Source: Patescibacteria group bacterium (GTDB taxonomy: Bacteria; Patescibacteriota; Kazan-3B-28; UBA10110). From it: a stretch of 19,864 bases of DNA. The notes below the pieces were generated by a model that was not told where the DNA came from, made no database searches, and saw only the letters and a program-made list of their open reading frames with translations. The first letter of the stretch is position 1. Each line of letters opens with the position of its first letter. Shown here piece by piece: positions 1 through 8,007 of the stretch. The translations under genes and the position numbers were made by a program. The DNA lies in assembly GCA_003524745.1 (NCBI GenBank), contig DQGN01000022.1:5757-25620 (forward strand), written 5' to 3'.

Positions 1-374
1 GGAGAGACAAACAGATGACTAATGGCCGATAATGCTATGACCATTAAAATCAACCCAACGGTATTGGTAGTAGTAAATTTATATTTCACCGGATAAAACA
101 AAGCTACGCCGGCACCCACTAAAACTATCGGCAAAATAAAGCTGGTCCAGCCCAACCCCAAACGCAGCGCAGCAAAGAAGACTACTCCGATATTGCCAGC
201 TGCTCCCGCGATCGCGAGGAGCGTGAATAAGCCTATCCCCATCAACAATACCGCCACGATCTCTCGCATAATATGCGGTTCCAGTTCAATGTCTAAATTT
301 AAGCCCTCCGCCCATTTTGACGTCTGATAGGACCGATACCGATAAGGTTTTTTTCTTTTTTTAGATTTGGCCAT
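1..374 (-). CDS. ftsK: DNA translocase FtsK, N-terminal membrane part (partial)
   Basis: The reading frame starts at the ATG at 374 and runs off the left edge, so only about 124 N-terminal residues are visible. It opens with a very basic stretch (MAKSKKRKKPYRYR), then has at least three hydrophobic segments at roughly residues 36-60, 74-92 and 102-121. A charged cytoplasmic start followed by a four-helix membrane domain is the usual N-terminus of FtsK/SpoIIIE, the hexameric ATPase that pumps chromosomal DNA through the division septum. The diagnostic motor and gamma domains lie outside the window, so the name rests on the N-terminal pattern alone. Another polytopic protein with a basic N-terminus is possible. 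It is divergent from the gene at 518 and has its own extended -10 promoter. No Shine-Dalgarno sequence precedes the ATG. Confidence 0.72.
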   Translation of the reverse strand, partial: MAKSKKRKKPYRYRSYQTSKWAEGLNLDIELEPHIMREIVAVLLMGIGLFTLLAIAGAAGNIGVVFFAALRLGLGWTSFILPIVLVGAGVALFYPVKYKFTTTNTVGLILMVIALSAISHLFVS

Positions 375-401
375 ACAAAAAATCAGCCGAATAACAGGTT
401 A

Positions 402-430
402 ATTATACCATAGGAGATTTAACATGGGTA
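402..430 (-). promoter_or_regulatory. Extended -10 promoter for ftsK
   Basis: On the minus strand a perfect TATAAT lies at 407-402, preceded by TG at the extended -10 position (TGG-TATAAT). The -35 region near 430-425 is poor (TACCCA), as is common when an extended -10 is present. The expected transcript start is near 395, giving a leader of about 20 bases before the ATG at 374. Confidence 0.6.
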
Positions 431-454
431 ATATAAGAAAAGTCCGCTCCCAGA

Positions 455-483
455 TTGACAAAATTTTATACTCGTGATATAAT
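455..483 (+). promoter_or_regulatory. Full-consensus sigma70 promoter for the 766-residue protein
   Basis: TTGACA at 455-460 and TATAAT at 478-483 are separated by exactly 17 bases, and TG at 475-476 adds an extended -10. All consensus positions match. Transcription should start near 490, leaving a leader of about 28 bases before the ATG at 518. The leader has no purine-rich ribosome binding site. A match this complete suggests strong constitutive expression. Confidence 0.85.
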
Positions 484-517
484 AAAATATTAGTAAATAT
501 TTGTTAACTTTTATCCC

Positions 518-2818
518 ATGGCTACAGAAAGAGACCTCTCCAGGGAAATAGACGGGGGAACAGACCAACCCGAAAACTCGGATCGCCAACCCGACACCAT
601 CCCGGGATTCAATGCCCGTGAGTTTATGGACCAAGAAAATGCGCGGGATGCCGCCGAAGAAGCCACGAGTAGGGCTAGGGCTCGGCAAATGGAAGCGGAG
701 AGTTTGGGCAGAGTAGAGGTCAACAAATACGCTATCGACCGCAAACCATTGTCTTATTTCGCTTGGATACGCGAGCGCGATAAGCAGATCACCGAAAAGG
801 AACTACAAAAAATTGAAGCTGAAAAAGCGGCTATGGAGACTATGCTCCAAGACAAGCTGGCACAAATTGATCGGGAACTGGAGAAGTCGCGGTTCGAAAG
901 AGATGATTGCCTGCGAACTGTAGACCAATTAGAAAATCGAGCGCACGACTTAGGGCAAGCCATTACTTCGGCTGATTTATCAGACAGAGAAAAAGACAGT
1001 TTGCACAGAAAATTATTAATTGCTGAGGGGAATTTATCGAGACAAAGAACTGCGCTCGAAAGCGCTATATTCTCTGCCGAAATGGCCGAAGAAACTTTGG
1101 GTTGGGAAAAAGCGATGACCCGACAAGCTTTTAGTGATGCTATTTTATCTTTGCGCAAACAAAGTACCCGCTTTACTATCAAAAAACAATTACAGGGCTT
1201 GGATACTGGCGGGCATGCATTTGATATTAGCAAGGTAGACTCGGCGCAATTGCGCAGCTTGGGGACACATGCTCAGATTATTATGGCTAATGATAGTCTT
1301 GATTATATTAGTGCCTACGAGAAAGCGCGGCAATCGGCCTTTGAACGAGCTGCTGCCGAGATCGATATACCAGAAGAAATCGATGAACTAACAGGTGGGG
1401 AGGAAACTCCTCCGCCTGCCGCTCCTGTTGCTGCTCCTGCTCCCGCTACCGAAACTACTACTGCTCCCACAAAAGTACCTGAAGGCACTTTCGATGATAC
1501 CCCTACTATTACTGAAACAGCCAAAGAATCTATCACAAATAAAATAAACGAGATTCAAGCCAACCTTAAAAATAACGAGGATAAATCAAAAGCTGTCGAG
1601 AAAGAGATCAAAACCTTACTCGGAGACAAGTATTCCTCTTATAGTATGAATTTGTTTTCACTAGATTATCTGCCTAAAGATGTCAAAGCAAAGGTCATAG
1701 CGCTCGAGAAACGCAAAGAAGAACTATCCAACCAATGGTATCAATTAAAAGAACGGGAAGATTTAGCATTCGAGGAACTTAAAAACATCGACATCTCTCC
1801 TACCACCGAAGATGAGGAAGAAGAGCAACTAAAAATAGTGCCTGAACAGGTAGAGATTTCCAAATCAAAGCTACAAGAATTGCTTGATAAAGGCATGCCT
1901 AAAAAAGAAGCGGAACAACTATTAGCTGATACGGCACGGGCCGCTTCTGGCGAGAATGAGAAAGAAGCAGGTGAAACCAAGCCCGAAATGACTCCGGGAG
2001 AAAAATCTATGCAGGCAGAAAAAGAGAATGCTGCCGCTCGGTACGAGGGTAGAAAGAGGTTAGAGCAAACCCAGAAAACAATCAACCAGGAATGGGAACA
2101 AACTTACACCAAAGACGAAACTGCCAAAGAGGCTGAACGCACCAAACAGAAGGAAGCTGACGAAGAGTTAGCCGCCGAAGAGTCATACAACGCCGAACAA
2201 GCAGCGAGACCATTCGAACTCCAAGACCATGATTGGGCAAAAAGTCGGGAAGAGTACGCATCGACTAAGGGGGAAGAAATGGAAAAGATTAAGCAAACCA
2301 ATGAAGCTGATGAAAAAATTGCAGCCGAAGCTTGGGCCGAAGAAAAGAAAAACTTACTTTACCATGAAGGTGATGCGGTCAAGGTTAAATTAGGCGATGG
2401 TCGGTTTGTAGACGCTAAAATTTCCTCTATCAATAGGAGCAAGACGGGAGTGGCGGTAGTAGAATTATTCGACAAACACCAACCCAATGAAAGATTAGGG
2501 GAAATAAATTATGAAGATATGGTTTATGAGCAAGAAGAGTGGCAACAAAAACCATTTTCGGGAACAAGCCCTAAACCAGAGAAAGAAGTCCAACAGTTTG
2601 CTCCTAATATTCAAGAAGCATTGGCTGGAATTGATAGAATAAAATCAACCGAACAAAAGGACGACGCTTATGTCGTGTTAGTGCTGCAACTTATTAATCG
2701 GCTCAAGAAAGTTTCGGATGATTCGTTGCGATCTCAAATATCAGCTATAATCCCGAAAATAAGTGACCAAAAAAAACACGATGATATGGAAACCGTGTTA
2801 AGCATGATACTGTTCTAA
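518..2818 (+). CDS. Large charged coiled-coil protein of unknown function
   Basis: I do not recognise this 766-residue protein. It has no signal peptide and no membrane segment, so it is probably cytoplasmic. Residues about 85-205 are strongly charged and heptad-like, which fits a coiled coil. Residues about 206-290 are helical and less charged. A Pro/Ala/Thr linker follows at about 295-330, then another helical block at 335-425 ending in an acidic run (EDEEEE, 431-436). Residues 445-612 are very Glu/Lys-rich and contain repeated segments. At about 614-670 there is a beta-rich module (GDAVKVKLGDGRFVDAKI) that resembles a small SH3-, Tudor- or KOW-like barrel. A helical C-terminus (695-766) ends the protein. 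The ATG at 518 follows a perfect promoter. It is divergent from ftsK and is followed after 33 bases by a 100-residue unknown. A structural or scaffolding role is only a guess. Confidence 0.85.
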   Translation: MATERDLSREIDGGTDQPENSDRQPDTIPGFNAREFMDQENARDAAEEATSRARARQMEAESLGRVEVNKYAIDRKPLSYFAWIRERDKQITEKELQKIEAEKAAMETMLQDKLAQIDRELEKSRFERDDCLRTVDQLENRAHDLGQAITSADLSDREKDSLHRKLLIAEGNLSRQRTALESAIFSAEMAEETLGWEKAMTRQAFSDAILSLRKQSTRFTIKKQLQGLDTGGHAFDISKVDSAQLRSLGTHAQIIMANDSLDYISAYEKARQSAFERAAAEIDIPEEIDELTGGEETPPPAAPVAAPAPATETTTAPTKVPEGTFDDTPTITETAKESITNKINEIQANLKNNEDKSKAVEKEIKTLLGDKYSSYSMNLFSLDYLPKDVKAKVIALEKRKEELSNQWYQLKEREDLAFEELKNIDISPTTEDEEEEQLKIVPEQVEISKSKLQELLDKGMPKKEAEQLLADTARAASGENEKEAGETKPEMTPGEKSMQAEKENAAARYEGRKRLEQTQKTINQEWEQTYTKDETAKEAERTKQKEADEELAAEESYNAEQAARPFELQDHDWAKSREEYASTKGEEMEKIKQTNEADEKIAAEAWAEEKKNLLYHEGDAVKVKLGDGRFVDAKISSINRSKTGVAVVELFDKHQPNERLGEINYEDMVYEQEEWQQKPFSGTSPKPEKEVQQFAPNIQEALAGIDRIKSTEQKDDAYVVLVLQLINRLKKVSDDSLRSQISAIIPKISDQKKHDDMETVLSMILF
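2012..2347 (+). repeat. Degenerate ~50-residue repeats inside the coiled-coil protein
   Basis: Three related segments occur about 46-50 residues apart: AEKENAAARYEG (residues 500-511), KEADEELAAEES (545-556) and NEADEKIAAEAW (595-606). The last two also share a preceding aromatic, charged stretch beginning EW (525) and DW (572). This is a protein-level repeat seen by eye. The DNA copies have diverged. Confidence 0.45.
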
Positions 2819-2851
2819 CCATATAAATAAGGGGTTTTACAACCAAAGCCA

Positions 2852-3154
2852 ATGACTACAAATACTTACATGGAATTAGATCAACAAGCAGACGCTTTGC
2901 TCGGAGACATTAACCAAAATGGGCAAAAGGTTTTGGCTGTATCTTTAAAAACTCAACTTCTCTTGCAACACCGCCAAGCGGTTGCGCAGGCTTTGGCAGA
3001 ACTAAAGAAGGGAACCAACCCGGGGATAGTTTGGCAGACATTCAACACCAAGATAGACCAGTTGAAGGGTTGGATCAAACAACAAAACGCCGGGGCGATG
3101 GAAGCTTTGGAAGAGGAATTAGCTAGACTTTCTACTGACCAAGCCTACAATTAG
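2852..3154 (+). CDS. Small helical protein of unknown function
   Basis: This is a 100-residue Gln/Leu/Ala-rich protein with no signal peptide, membrane segment or cysteine. It looks like two or three amphipathic helices: residues about 5-25, 28-52 and 58-95, with a break at GTNPG (54-58). I do not recognise a family. It starts 33 bases after the 766-residue gene and has no promoter of its own that I can see, so the two are probably cotranscribed and may work together. A GGGG run lies 17 bases upstream of the ATG, which is too far for a normal ribosome binding site. Its TAG stop overlaps the TAA stop of the convergent RNase J gene. Confidence 0.7.
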   Translation: MTTNTYMELDQQADALLGDINQNGQKVLAVSLKTQLLLQHRQAVAQALAELKKGTNPGIVWQTFNTKIDQLKGWIKQQNAGAMEALEEELARLSTDQAYN

Positions 3155-4866
3155 ACTTCGATGACAACGGGGAGAATCAGGGGCCGGCGTTGCGTTTCCG
3201 CGAATAAGAACTGACCGATTTCTTCGCGGAGTTTTTGTTTAGCATTACTCCAATCGTTGGATACATTGCCTTTGCGCTTGCTCAAAATCTGTTTCACCTT
3301 AGCCCGCGCCTGATTAATTAATTCGCCCTCCTCCCGCATGTAAACAAACCCGCGCGAGATAATATCGGGACTGCTCACTAATTGGCCGGTTTTACCATCG
3401 ATCGTGGCAATGATCACAAACATACCTTCTTTAGCCATAGCTTGCCGATCGCGCAATACCACTTCGCCCACATCCCCGACGCCCAGCCCATCGACCATGA
3501 CTACCCCCGCCGGAGCAGTTTCTTTGAGTTTTTGGGCAGAAGTTTTGGTGAATTCCACGATATCACCATTTTCCAAGAGAAATATCCGGTCGTCTTTAAT
3601 GCCTACTTGATTGGCTAATTTTTTATGCGCCGAGCGCATGTAGTATTCCCCGTGCACCGGAATAAAATATTTCGGCTGGGTGAGTTGCAGCATCAGCTTT
3701 AACTCTTCTTGAAAAGCATGGCCCGTGACATGCACTTGCATATGTTGGTTGCGAATTACCTCCGCACCTTCTCGGCAAAGATTGTTCACGATCGCCGAGA
3801 CCGAGCGTTCGTTGCCGGGAATAGGGGAAGCCGAGATCACCACCGTATCCGTCGGTTTAATTTGGACTTGGGCGTGTTCTTTAAATGCCATCCGCGCCAA
3901 AGACGAGCCTTGCTGGCCTTGGCTGCCAGTACTCAAAACCACTATTTTATGATCCGGTAGCTTATGGATGGATTTTAATTGCACTATCAAATCTTTGGGA
4001 TAGATAAGGTAGCCTAACTTGGAGGCTGCGTCAAAATATTTGATCATGCTGCGACCGGAGACGGCCACCTTGCGGCCATATTTTTGGGCAGCGGAGAGAG
4101 CATGTTGCATCCGGTCGATCCGAGAAGCAAAAGAAGAGATGATTAAGCGGCCTTTGGCTTCCGCAAAAATAGCATCAAAAGTGGCAATGATCTCTTTTTC
4201 CGAAACGGTATGCCCCGGCATCTCGGCATTAGTGCTTTCCGACAGCAGCACCAAAGGCACTCGACCATTTAATTTAGTTAATTGATGGAATTCATCTTTC
4301 GTTGGCACGTGGTTGGATAATTCGAACTTAAAATCACCCGTATAAATTACTTCGCCCAAGGGTGTTTCTACAATAATACCAAAACTATCCGGGATACTAT
4401 GAGTCACCCGGAAGAATCTAACCCGAAACACGCCTAATTTGAGCTCGTCTTTCTCTTGATAGGTCCGTAGTTGGATTTGTTTTCCTCCCGGAAACTCGCT
4501 AGCGCGCACCGCGATCAAGGCGCTGGCCAAAGGGCTCGCATATACGGGTATACCCAATTCCGGTACCAGATGAGGGATCCCCCCAATATGGTCTTCGTGT
4601 CCATGCGAAATCACAATACCGCGAAGTTTTTTCTTATGGCGCCGTAAATAAGTAATATCGGGAATAACATAATCGATTCCCAGCATGGTTTCGTCAGGGA
4701 ACATCATGCCACAATCAAGGATGATGATATCGTTCTCGTATTCGAGAGCTATCATATTCATCCCCACTCCATTCAAACCGCCCAACTGGACAAATCTTAG
4801 GGTATGGTGCTTGAGAGTGGACAAAGTCGCTTTAGGTTTTTTGGTTGTCTTAGATTTTTTGATCAT
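3151..4866 (-). CDS. rnj: Ribonuclease J
   Basis: This 571-residue metallo-beta-lactamase/beta-CASP nuclease has the usual RNase J length. In Gram-positive-type RNA decay RNase J acts as an endonuclease and 5'-3' exonuclease on mRNA and rRNA. The zinc motif HxHxDH is intact (SHGHEDH: H88, H90, D92, H93), with H156 (THSIPDSFG) and D178 (TGDF) as further ligands. The beta-CASP part shows STGSQGQ (312-318), VHVTGHAFQEELK (378-390) and PVHGEY (403-408). The RNase J-specific C-terminal domain follows, ending with the usual IISRGFVY and RRPLILPVV stretches. The basic N-terminal tail (MIKKSKTTKK) is common in such proteins. It is the last gene of the nrnA-rpsO-pnp operon, 9 bases after the UDG stop, with no ribosome binding site. 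Confidence 0.96.
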   Translation of the reverse strand: MIKKSKTTKKPKATLSTLKHHTLRFVQLGGLNGVGMNMIALEYENDIIILDCGMMFPDETMLGIDYVIPDITYLRRHKKKLRGIVISHGHEDHIGGIPHLVPELGIPVYASPLASALIAVRASEFPGGKQIQLRTYQEKDELKLGVFRVRFFRVTHSIPDSFGIIVETPLGEVIYTGDFKFELSNHVPTKDEFHQLTKLNGRVPLVLLSESTNAEMPGHTVSEKEIIATFDAIFAEAKGRLIISSFASRIDRMQHALSAAQKYGRKVAVSGRSMIKYFDAASKLGYLIYPKDLIVQLKSIHKLPDHKIVVLSTGSQGQQGSSLARMAFKEHAQVQIKPTDTVVISASPIPGNERSVSAIVNNLCREGAEVIRNQHMQVHVTGHAFQEELKLMLQLTQPKYFIPVHGEYYMRSAHKKLANQVGIKDDRIFLLENGDIVEFTKTSAQKLKETAPAGVVMVDGLGVGDVGEVVLRDRQAMAKEGMFVIIATIDGKTGQLVSSPDIISRGFVYMREEGELINQARAKVKQILSKRKGNVSNDWSNAKQKLREEIGQFLFAETQRRPLILPVVIEV

Positions 4867-4875
4867 TAATTTAAT

Positions 4876-5514
4876 TTAAAAAATACTTAATTGTTGTTTA
4901 GAGGCTGACTTAACTTCGGCCCGAAGGGGAGTCGGCGAGGGTGCGACCGGAAGTTCGGCTATTTTTCGCAATACTGCCGGGATTTTAAGAAAATCTTCTT
5001 TTAAGGTGGAAGCTAAATTAGGATTATGCAAGGCGGCAGCTGGGTGGTAGATGGGAAAATAGACTCGGTCGCCTTTACGCTTGGCTCTGCCTTTGCATTG
5101 AGAGATCTTTTCGTCAGGCAAAAACCAATGTAAGGCATGTCGGCCTAAGAGAACTATTAATTTAGGCTGGATCAAATCCAATTCTCTTTGTAAAAATTCT
5201 TTGTGTTCCTCGACTTCTTCGGGCAGGGGATCGCGATTTTCGGGGGGACGGCATTTGACCACATTAGTGATATAGACATCAGATCTTTGCCAACCGACAC
5301 TCTCTAACAAATTCGTGAGGAGTTTGCCAGCGGGCCCCACAAAAGGGCGACCCTCTTCATCTTCGACCCGACCCGGACCTTCGCCGATAAAAACCACCGG
5401 ACTATTAGGGTTACCCTCGCCGGGAACCGCCTGAATACACCCGCGACGGAGAGAACACTGGTGCTGTTTGATATCTGTAGTGATTGCCTGGAGGGCAATT
5501 GATCTATCTTCCAT
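4876..5514 (-). CDS. udg: Family-4 uracil-DNA glycosylase with altered Fe-S ligands
   Basis: This enzyme removes uracil from DNA to start base excision repair. Of 212 residues from the ATG at 5514, motif A reads GEGPGRVEDEEGRPFVGPAG (44-63), followed by VYITNVVKCRPPENR, and motif B is YHPAAALHNP with H157. These are family-4 signatures, as opposed to family 5. Family-4 enzymes hold a [4Fe-4S] cluster by CX2C...CX14-17C. Aligned on GEGNP and KCRPP, this protein keeps the second (C20) and third (C88) ligands. The first is Gln17 and the fourth is His104, and an extra Cys sits at position 26. An in-frame TTG at 5517 could be an alternative start. The ATG overlaps the end of the upstream gene by 11 bases, suggesting translational coupling. 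Confidence 0.93.
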   Translation of the reverse strand: MEDRSIALQAITTDIKQHQCSLRRGCIQAVPGEGNPNSPVVFIGEGPGRVEDEEGRPFVGPAGKLLTNLLESVGWQRSDVYITNVVKCRPPENRDPLPEEVEEHKEFLQRELDLIQPKLIVLLGRHALHWFLPDEKISQCKGRAKRKGDRVYFPIYHPAAALHNPNLASTLKEDFLKIPAVLRKIAELPVAPSPTPLRAEVKSASKQQLSIF

Positions 5515-5818
5515 CAACTAATCCGCTTGTCCCATAATCAATTGCTAAAATCTGATAAATATCCCGGTAGAAAAACAAATAATACACCCCTGATACTCCA
5601 ATTAATAGAGCTAATCCGACAACGATAACTGGGTGCAACCGGCTTTTCTGCCGATAAGCCCGGGTCAGATCACGCTCGGAAATTAATTCGTCAATCGTTT
5701 GAGGCGGCACTACCACCTTGCCGGGTTGATCGGCTAAAGAATTAGCTAAAACTGCCCCACAATGGATGCAATATTGATAGTTTGACCCATTGTGTCGCTG
5801 ACAATCATTACACCGCAT
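5504..5818 (-). CDS. Zinc-ribbon protein with one membrane helix
   Basis: This 104-residue protein has an N-terminal zinc ribbon with two CxxC knuckles (C3/C6 and C17/C20). A polar linker follows (21-60), then one transmembrane helix at about 62-84 (PVIVVGLALLIGVSGVYYLF), then a short 20-residue tail. A basic segment before the helix (RAYRQKSRLH) suggests the zinc ribbon stays in the cytoplasm. No catalytic motif is visible. Its ATG lies 2 bases after the pnp stop and its end overlaps the UDG start, so its expression is tied to both. Zinc-ribbon/TM proteins are common and poorly defined. A role tethering a neighbour to the membrane is possible but only inferred from position. Confidence 0.85.
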   Translation of the reverse strand: MRCNDCQRHNGSNYQYCIHCGAVLANSLADQPGKVVVPPQTIDELISERDLTRAYRQKSRLHPVIVVGLALLIGVSGVYYLFFYRDIYQILAIDYGTSGLVDGR

Positions 5819-5820
5819 AA

Positions 5821-7950
5821 TTAATGCCGTTTTTTAGGTAAGTCTTTAGAAGCATTATTACCCCCGTTCAAAGCTGCTTTGCGCGAAAGATTAACTCTCC
5901 CTTGGCTATCAATCTCGGTGACGATCACAGGAATAATATCTCCTTCTTTCACTATATCAGTTACTTTGGCTACTCGGCTATTATCGAGTTGGGAAATATG
6001 CACTAAGCCTTCGGTACCGGGGAAAATCTCGACAAAGGCGCCAAAATCCATGATCCGAGTGACGCGACCTTGATAGAGCGCTCCCACTTCTGGCTCGCGG
6101 GTCAGATTACCAATCTCTGCGATCACTTGTTTAACAAATTCGGCGTTGGTTGATGACACATACACCGTGCCATCTTCTTCGATATTGATTTCGGTGACAT
6201 TTTTACCGCCATGCCGGTCAATAATACCGTTGATCATCTTGCCGCCTGGGCCAATGACATCGCGAATCTTATCCGGATTAATCTTGATCAAATCCACCCG
6301 AGGCGCATACATAGATAGTTCACCCCGAGGCGCTGGCAAGCATTTGGCAATTTTCTCCAAGATCTCTTGGCGAGCTGGGTAAGCCTCCTTCAGAGCTGAT
6401 TCCAAAAGATCCAAATCTAACCCAGTGGCTTTCATATCCAATTGCACGGCTGTGATCCCGTCTTTAGTACCAGCGACCTTAAAGTCCATATCACCATTAA
6501 AATCTTCAATCCCGGCAATATCGGTCAGGATCTTGAATTTACCTTGGCCGGTAATCACCCCCATAGCGATACCAGCTACCGGCTTTTTGATGGGGACACC
6601 GGCATCCATAAGACTTAAGGTGCTGCCACAAACCGCTGCCATCGAGCTACTGCCGTTGCTGCCTAAAATTTCTGATACTACTCTGATGGTATAAGGGAAG
6701 CTGTCCTTGTCTGGGATCATGGGCTCCAAAGCTTTTTCCGCTAAAGCCCCGTGGCCGATTTCTCGGCGACCTGGTCCCCGCATCGGCCGCACTTCGTTAG
6801 TGGCATAAGGCGGGAAGTTATAGTGATGCAAATAGCGCTTAGTAGTGCTAGCATCCATAGTGTCGATCAATTGTTCATCCGCCACCGAACCCAAAGTGGT
6901 AACAGTAAGGGATTGAGTTTCTCCCCGAGTAAACAAACCGGAGCCGTGGGTGCGAGGCAAGATGCCTACTTCGCAATCAATAGGCCTAATTTCATTCAAC
7001 TTCCGTCCATCTGGCCGCCGCTCAGCTTCTAAAATATTTTTTTGCACCTCTTCGGATAAGAGTTTTTCGAATACTTCCACAACTGTGCGTTCTAATACTT
7101 CGTCGGTGACTAACTTTTCGATGACTTCTTGCTGTAATAGGCTCAATGCCGTGTTGCGCTGAGTTTTATCGATGTTATAGATCGCATCAGTTAGTTTTAT
7201 TTGCATGATCTGCTTAGCCGCCTCTACGAGTTCGGCTGATGGCGTGCTTAGAACATATTCTTTCGGGGTAATTTTGAGTTGTTTAATCAGCTGCTCTTGG
7301 ATCTTAATAGTAGGCTGCATCGCTTCGTGCGCAAATTTAACGGCCTTAGCAAAAGTCGCTTCATCGACTTCCTTAGCTCCCGCCTCGATCATTAAAACTT
7401 TATCTTTAGTTCCTGCCACGACCAAATCCAATTGACTGGATTTTTCTAAATCTTCGTAAGAGGGGTTAATCACCAGTTCGCCATTGATTAACCCAACTCT
7501 AACTGCCCCGACTGGACCGGCAAACGGCGCCCCTGCCATCAACAGAGCCGTCGATGCCCCGATAATCGATAAAGTATCTGGGTCATGTATTAAATCGGCC
7601 GACAAAACTGTGATGACCACTTGGACATCATTATAAAATCCTTTGGGAAAGAGGGGACGTAGTGGCCGATCAGTCAACCTGGCGGTCAAAATAGCATTGT
7701 CAGAGGCCCGACCTTCTCTTTTAATAAATCGGCTGCCCGAGATCTTGCCGGAAGCATACATCTTTTCTTCAAAATCGATCAAGAGGGGGAAGTAAGTGGC
7801 AGTTGCTTTGGGTTGGTTGGCCACGATAGCTGTCGCCAAAAGCACCGTGTCGCCTAATTGTATAGTGACTGATCCGGAAGCTAATTTGGCTAACTTGCCG
7901 GTAGAGAGAGTTAGCGTAGCTGCGCCAACTTTAGTGGTTAATTGTTCCAT
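5821..7950 (-). CDS. pnp: Polyribonucleotide nucleotidyltransferase (PNPase)
   Basis: PNPase is the phosphate-dependent 3'-5' exoribonuclease, a ring-shaped trimer, that degrades mRNA and can add tails. The 709 residues match the normal length of about 700. Domain order is the first RNase PH core (about 10-140), the helical domain (235-310), the catalytic RNase PH core (312-540), a KH domain (553-610) with GxxG loop GPGG at 567-570, and an S1 domain (622-692). The phosphate-binding FTRGETQ (340-346) and the acidic GDMDF (486-490) are intact. A short basic tail (KDLPKKRH) follows the S1 domain. The ATG at 7950 has a weak AGGG at a plausible distance. It follows rpsO after a structured 119-base spacer, the classic rpsO-pnp order. 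Confidence 0.97.
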   Translation of the reverse strand: MEQLTTKVGAATLTLSTGKLAKLASGSVTIQLGDTVLLATAIVANQPKATATYFPLLIDFEEKMYASGKISGSRFIKREGRASDNAILTARLTDRPLRPLFPKGFYNDVQVVITVLSADLIHDPDTLSIIGASTALLMAGAPFAGPVGAVRVGLINGELVINPSYEDLEKSSQLDLVVAGTKDKVLMIEAGAKEVDEATFAKAVKFAHEAMQPTIKIQEQLIKQLKITPKEYVLSTPSAELVEAAKQIMQIKLTDAIYNIDKTQRNTALSLLQQEVIEKLVTDEVLERTVVEVFEKLLSEEVQKNILEAERRPDGRKLNEIRPIDCEVGILPRTHGSGLFTRGETQSLTVTTLGSVADEQLIDTMDASTTKRYLHHYNFPPYATNEVRPMRGPGRREIGHGALAEKALEPMIPDKDSFPYTIRVVSEILGSNGSSSMAAVCGSTLSLMDAGVPIKKPVAGIAMGVITGQGKFKILTDIAGIEDFNGDMDFKVAGTKDGITAVQLDMKATGLDLDLLESALKEAYPARQEILEKIAKCLPAPRGELSMYAPRVDLIKINPDKIRDVIGPGGKMINGIIDRHGGKNVTEINIEEDGTVYVSSTNAEFVKQVIAEIGNLTREPEVGALYQGRVTRIMDFGAFVEIFPGTEGLVHISQLDNSRVAKVTDIVKEGDIIPVIVTEIDSQGRVNLSRKAALNGGNNASKDLPKKRH

Positions 7951-7960
7951 GAAATACCCT

Positions 7961-7987
7961 GATTCTAGAGGAACGGCTGTCAGAATC
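7961..7987 (-). promoter_or_regulatory. Short hairpin just upstream of the pnp start
   Basis: GATTCT (7961-7966) and AGAATC (7982-7987) can form a 6-bp stem with a 15-base loop. In the transcript the hairpin ends directly before the weak AGGG ribosome binding site at 7960-7957. It may affect pnp translation. Short stems of this kind occur by chance, so this is tentative. Confidence 0.3.
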
Positions 7988-8007
7988 TCATGAGAACGAG
8001 CATAAAA

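Noticed and set aside
754..1233. 159-codon open frame on the minus strand inside the coiled-coil gene
   Set aside because: Ser/Ile/Leu-rich antisense shadow of a Glu/Lys-rich coding region, with no promoter or motif.
1397..1412. GC-rich hairpin with a GAAA loop (GGGGAG...CTCCTC)
   Set aside because: Inside a coding region at the Pro/Ala linker and not followed by a T run, so not a terminator. Codon bias for Gly-Glu-Glu and Pro explains it.
518..3154. Coiled-coil pair as a defence system
   Set aside because: No nuclease, ATPase, toxin or NTP-binding motif is visible, and no mobile element or defence gene is nearby.
3151..4866. Metallo-beta-lactamase (antibiotic hydrolase)
   Set aside because: The beta-CASP motifs and the RNase J C-terminal domain identify it as RNase J.
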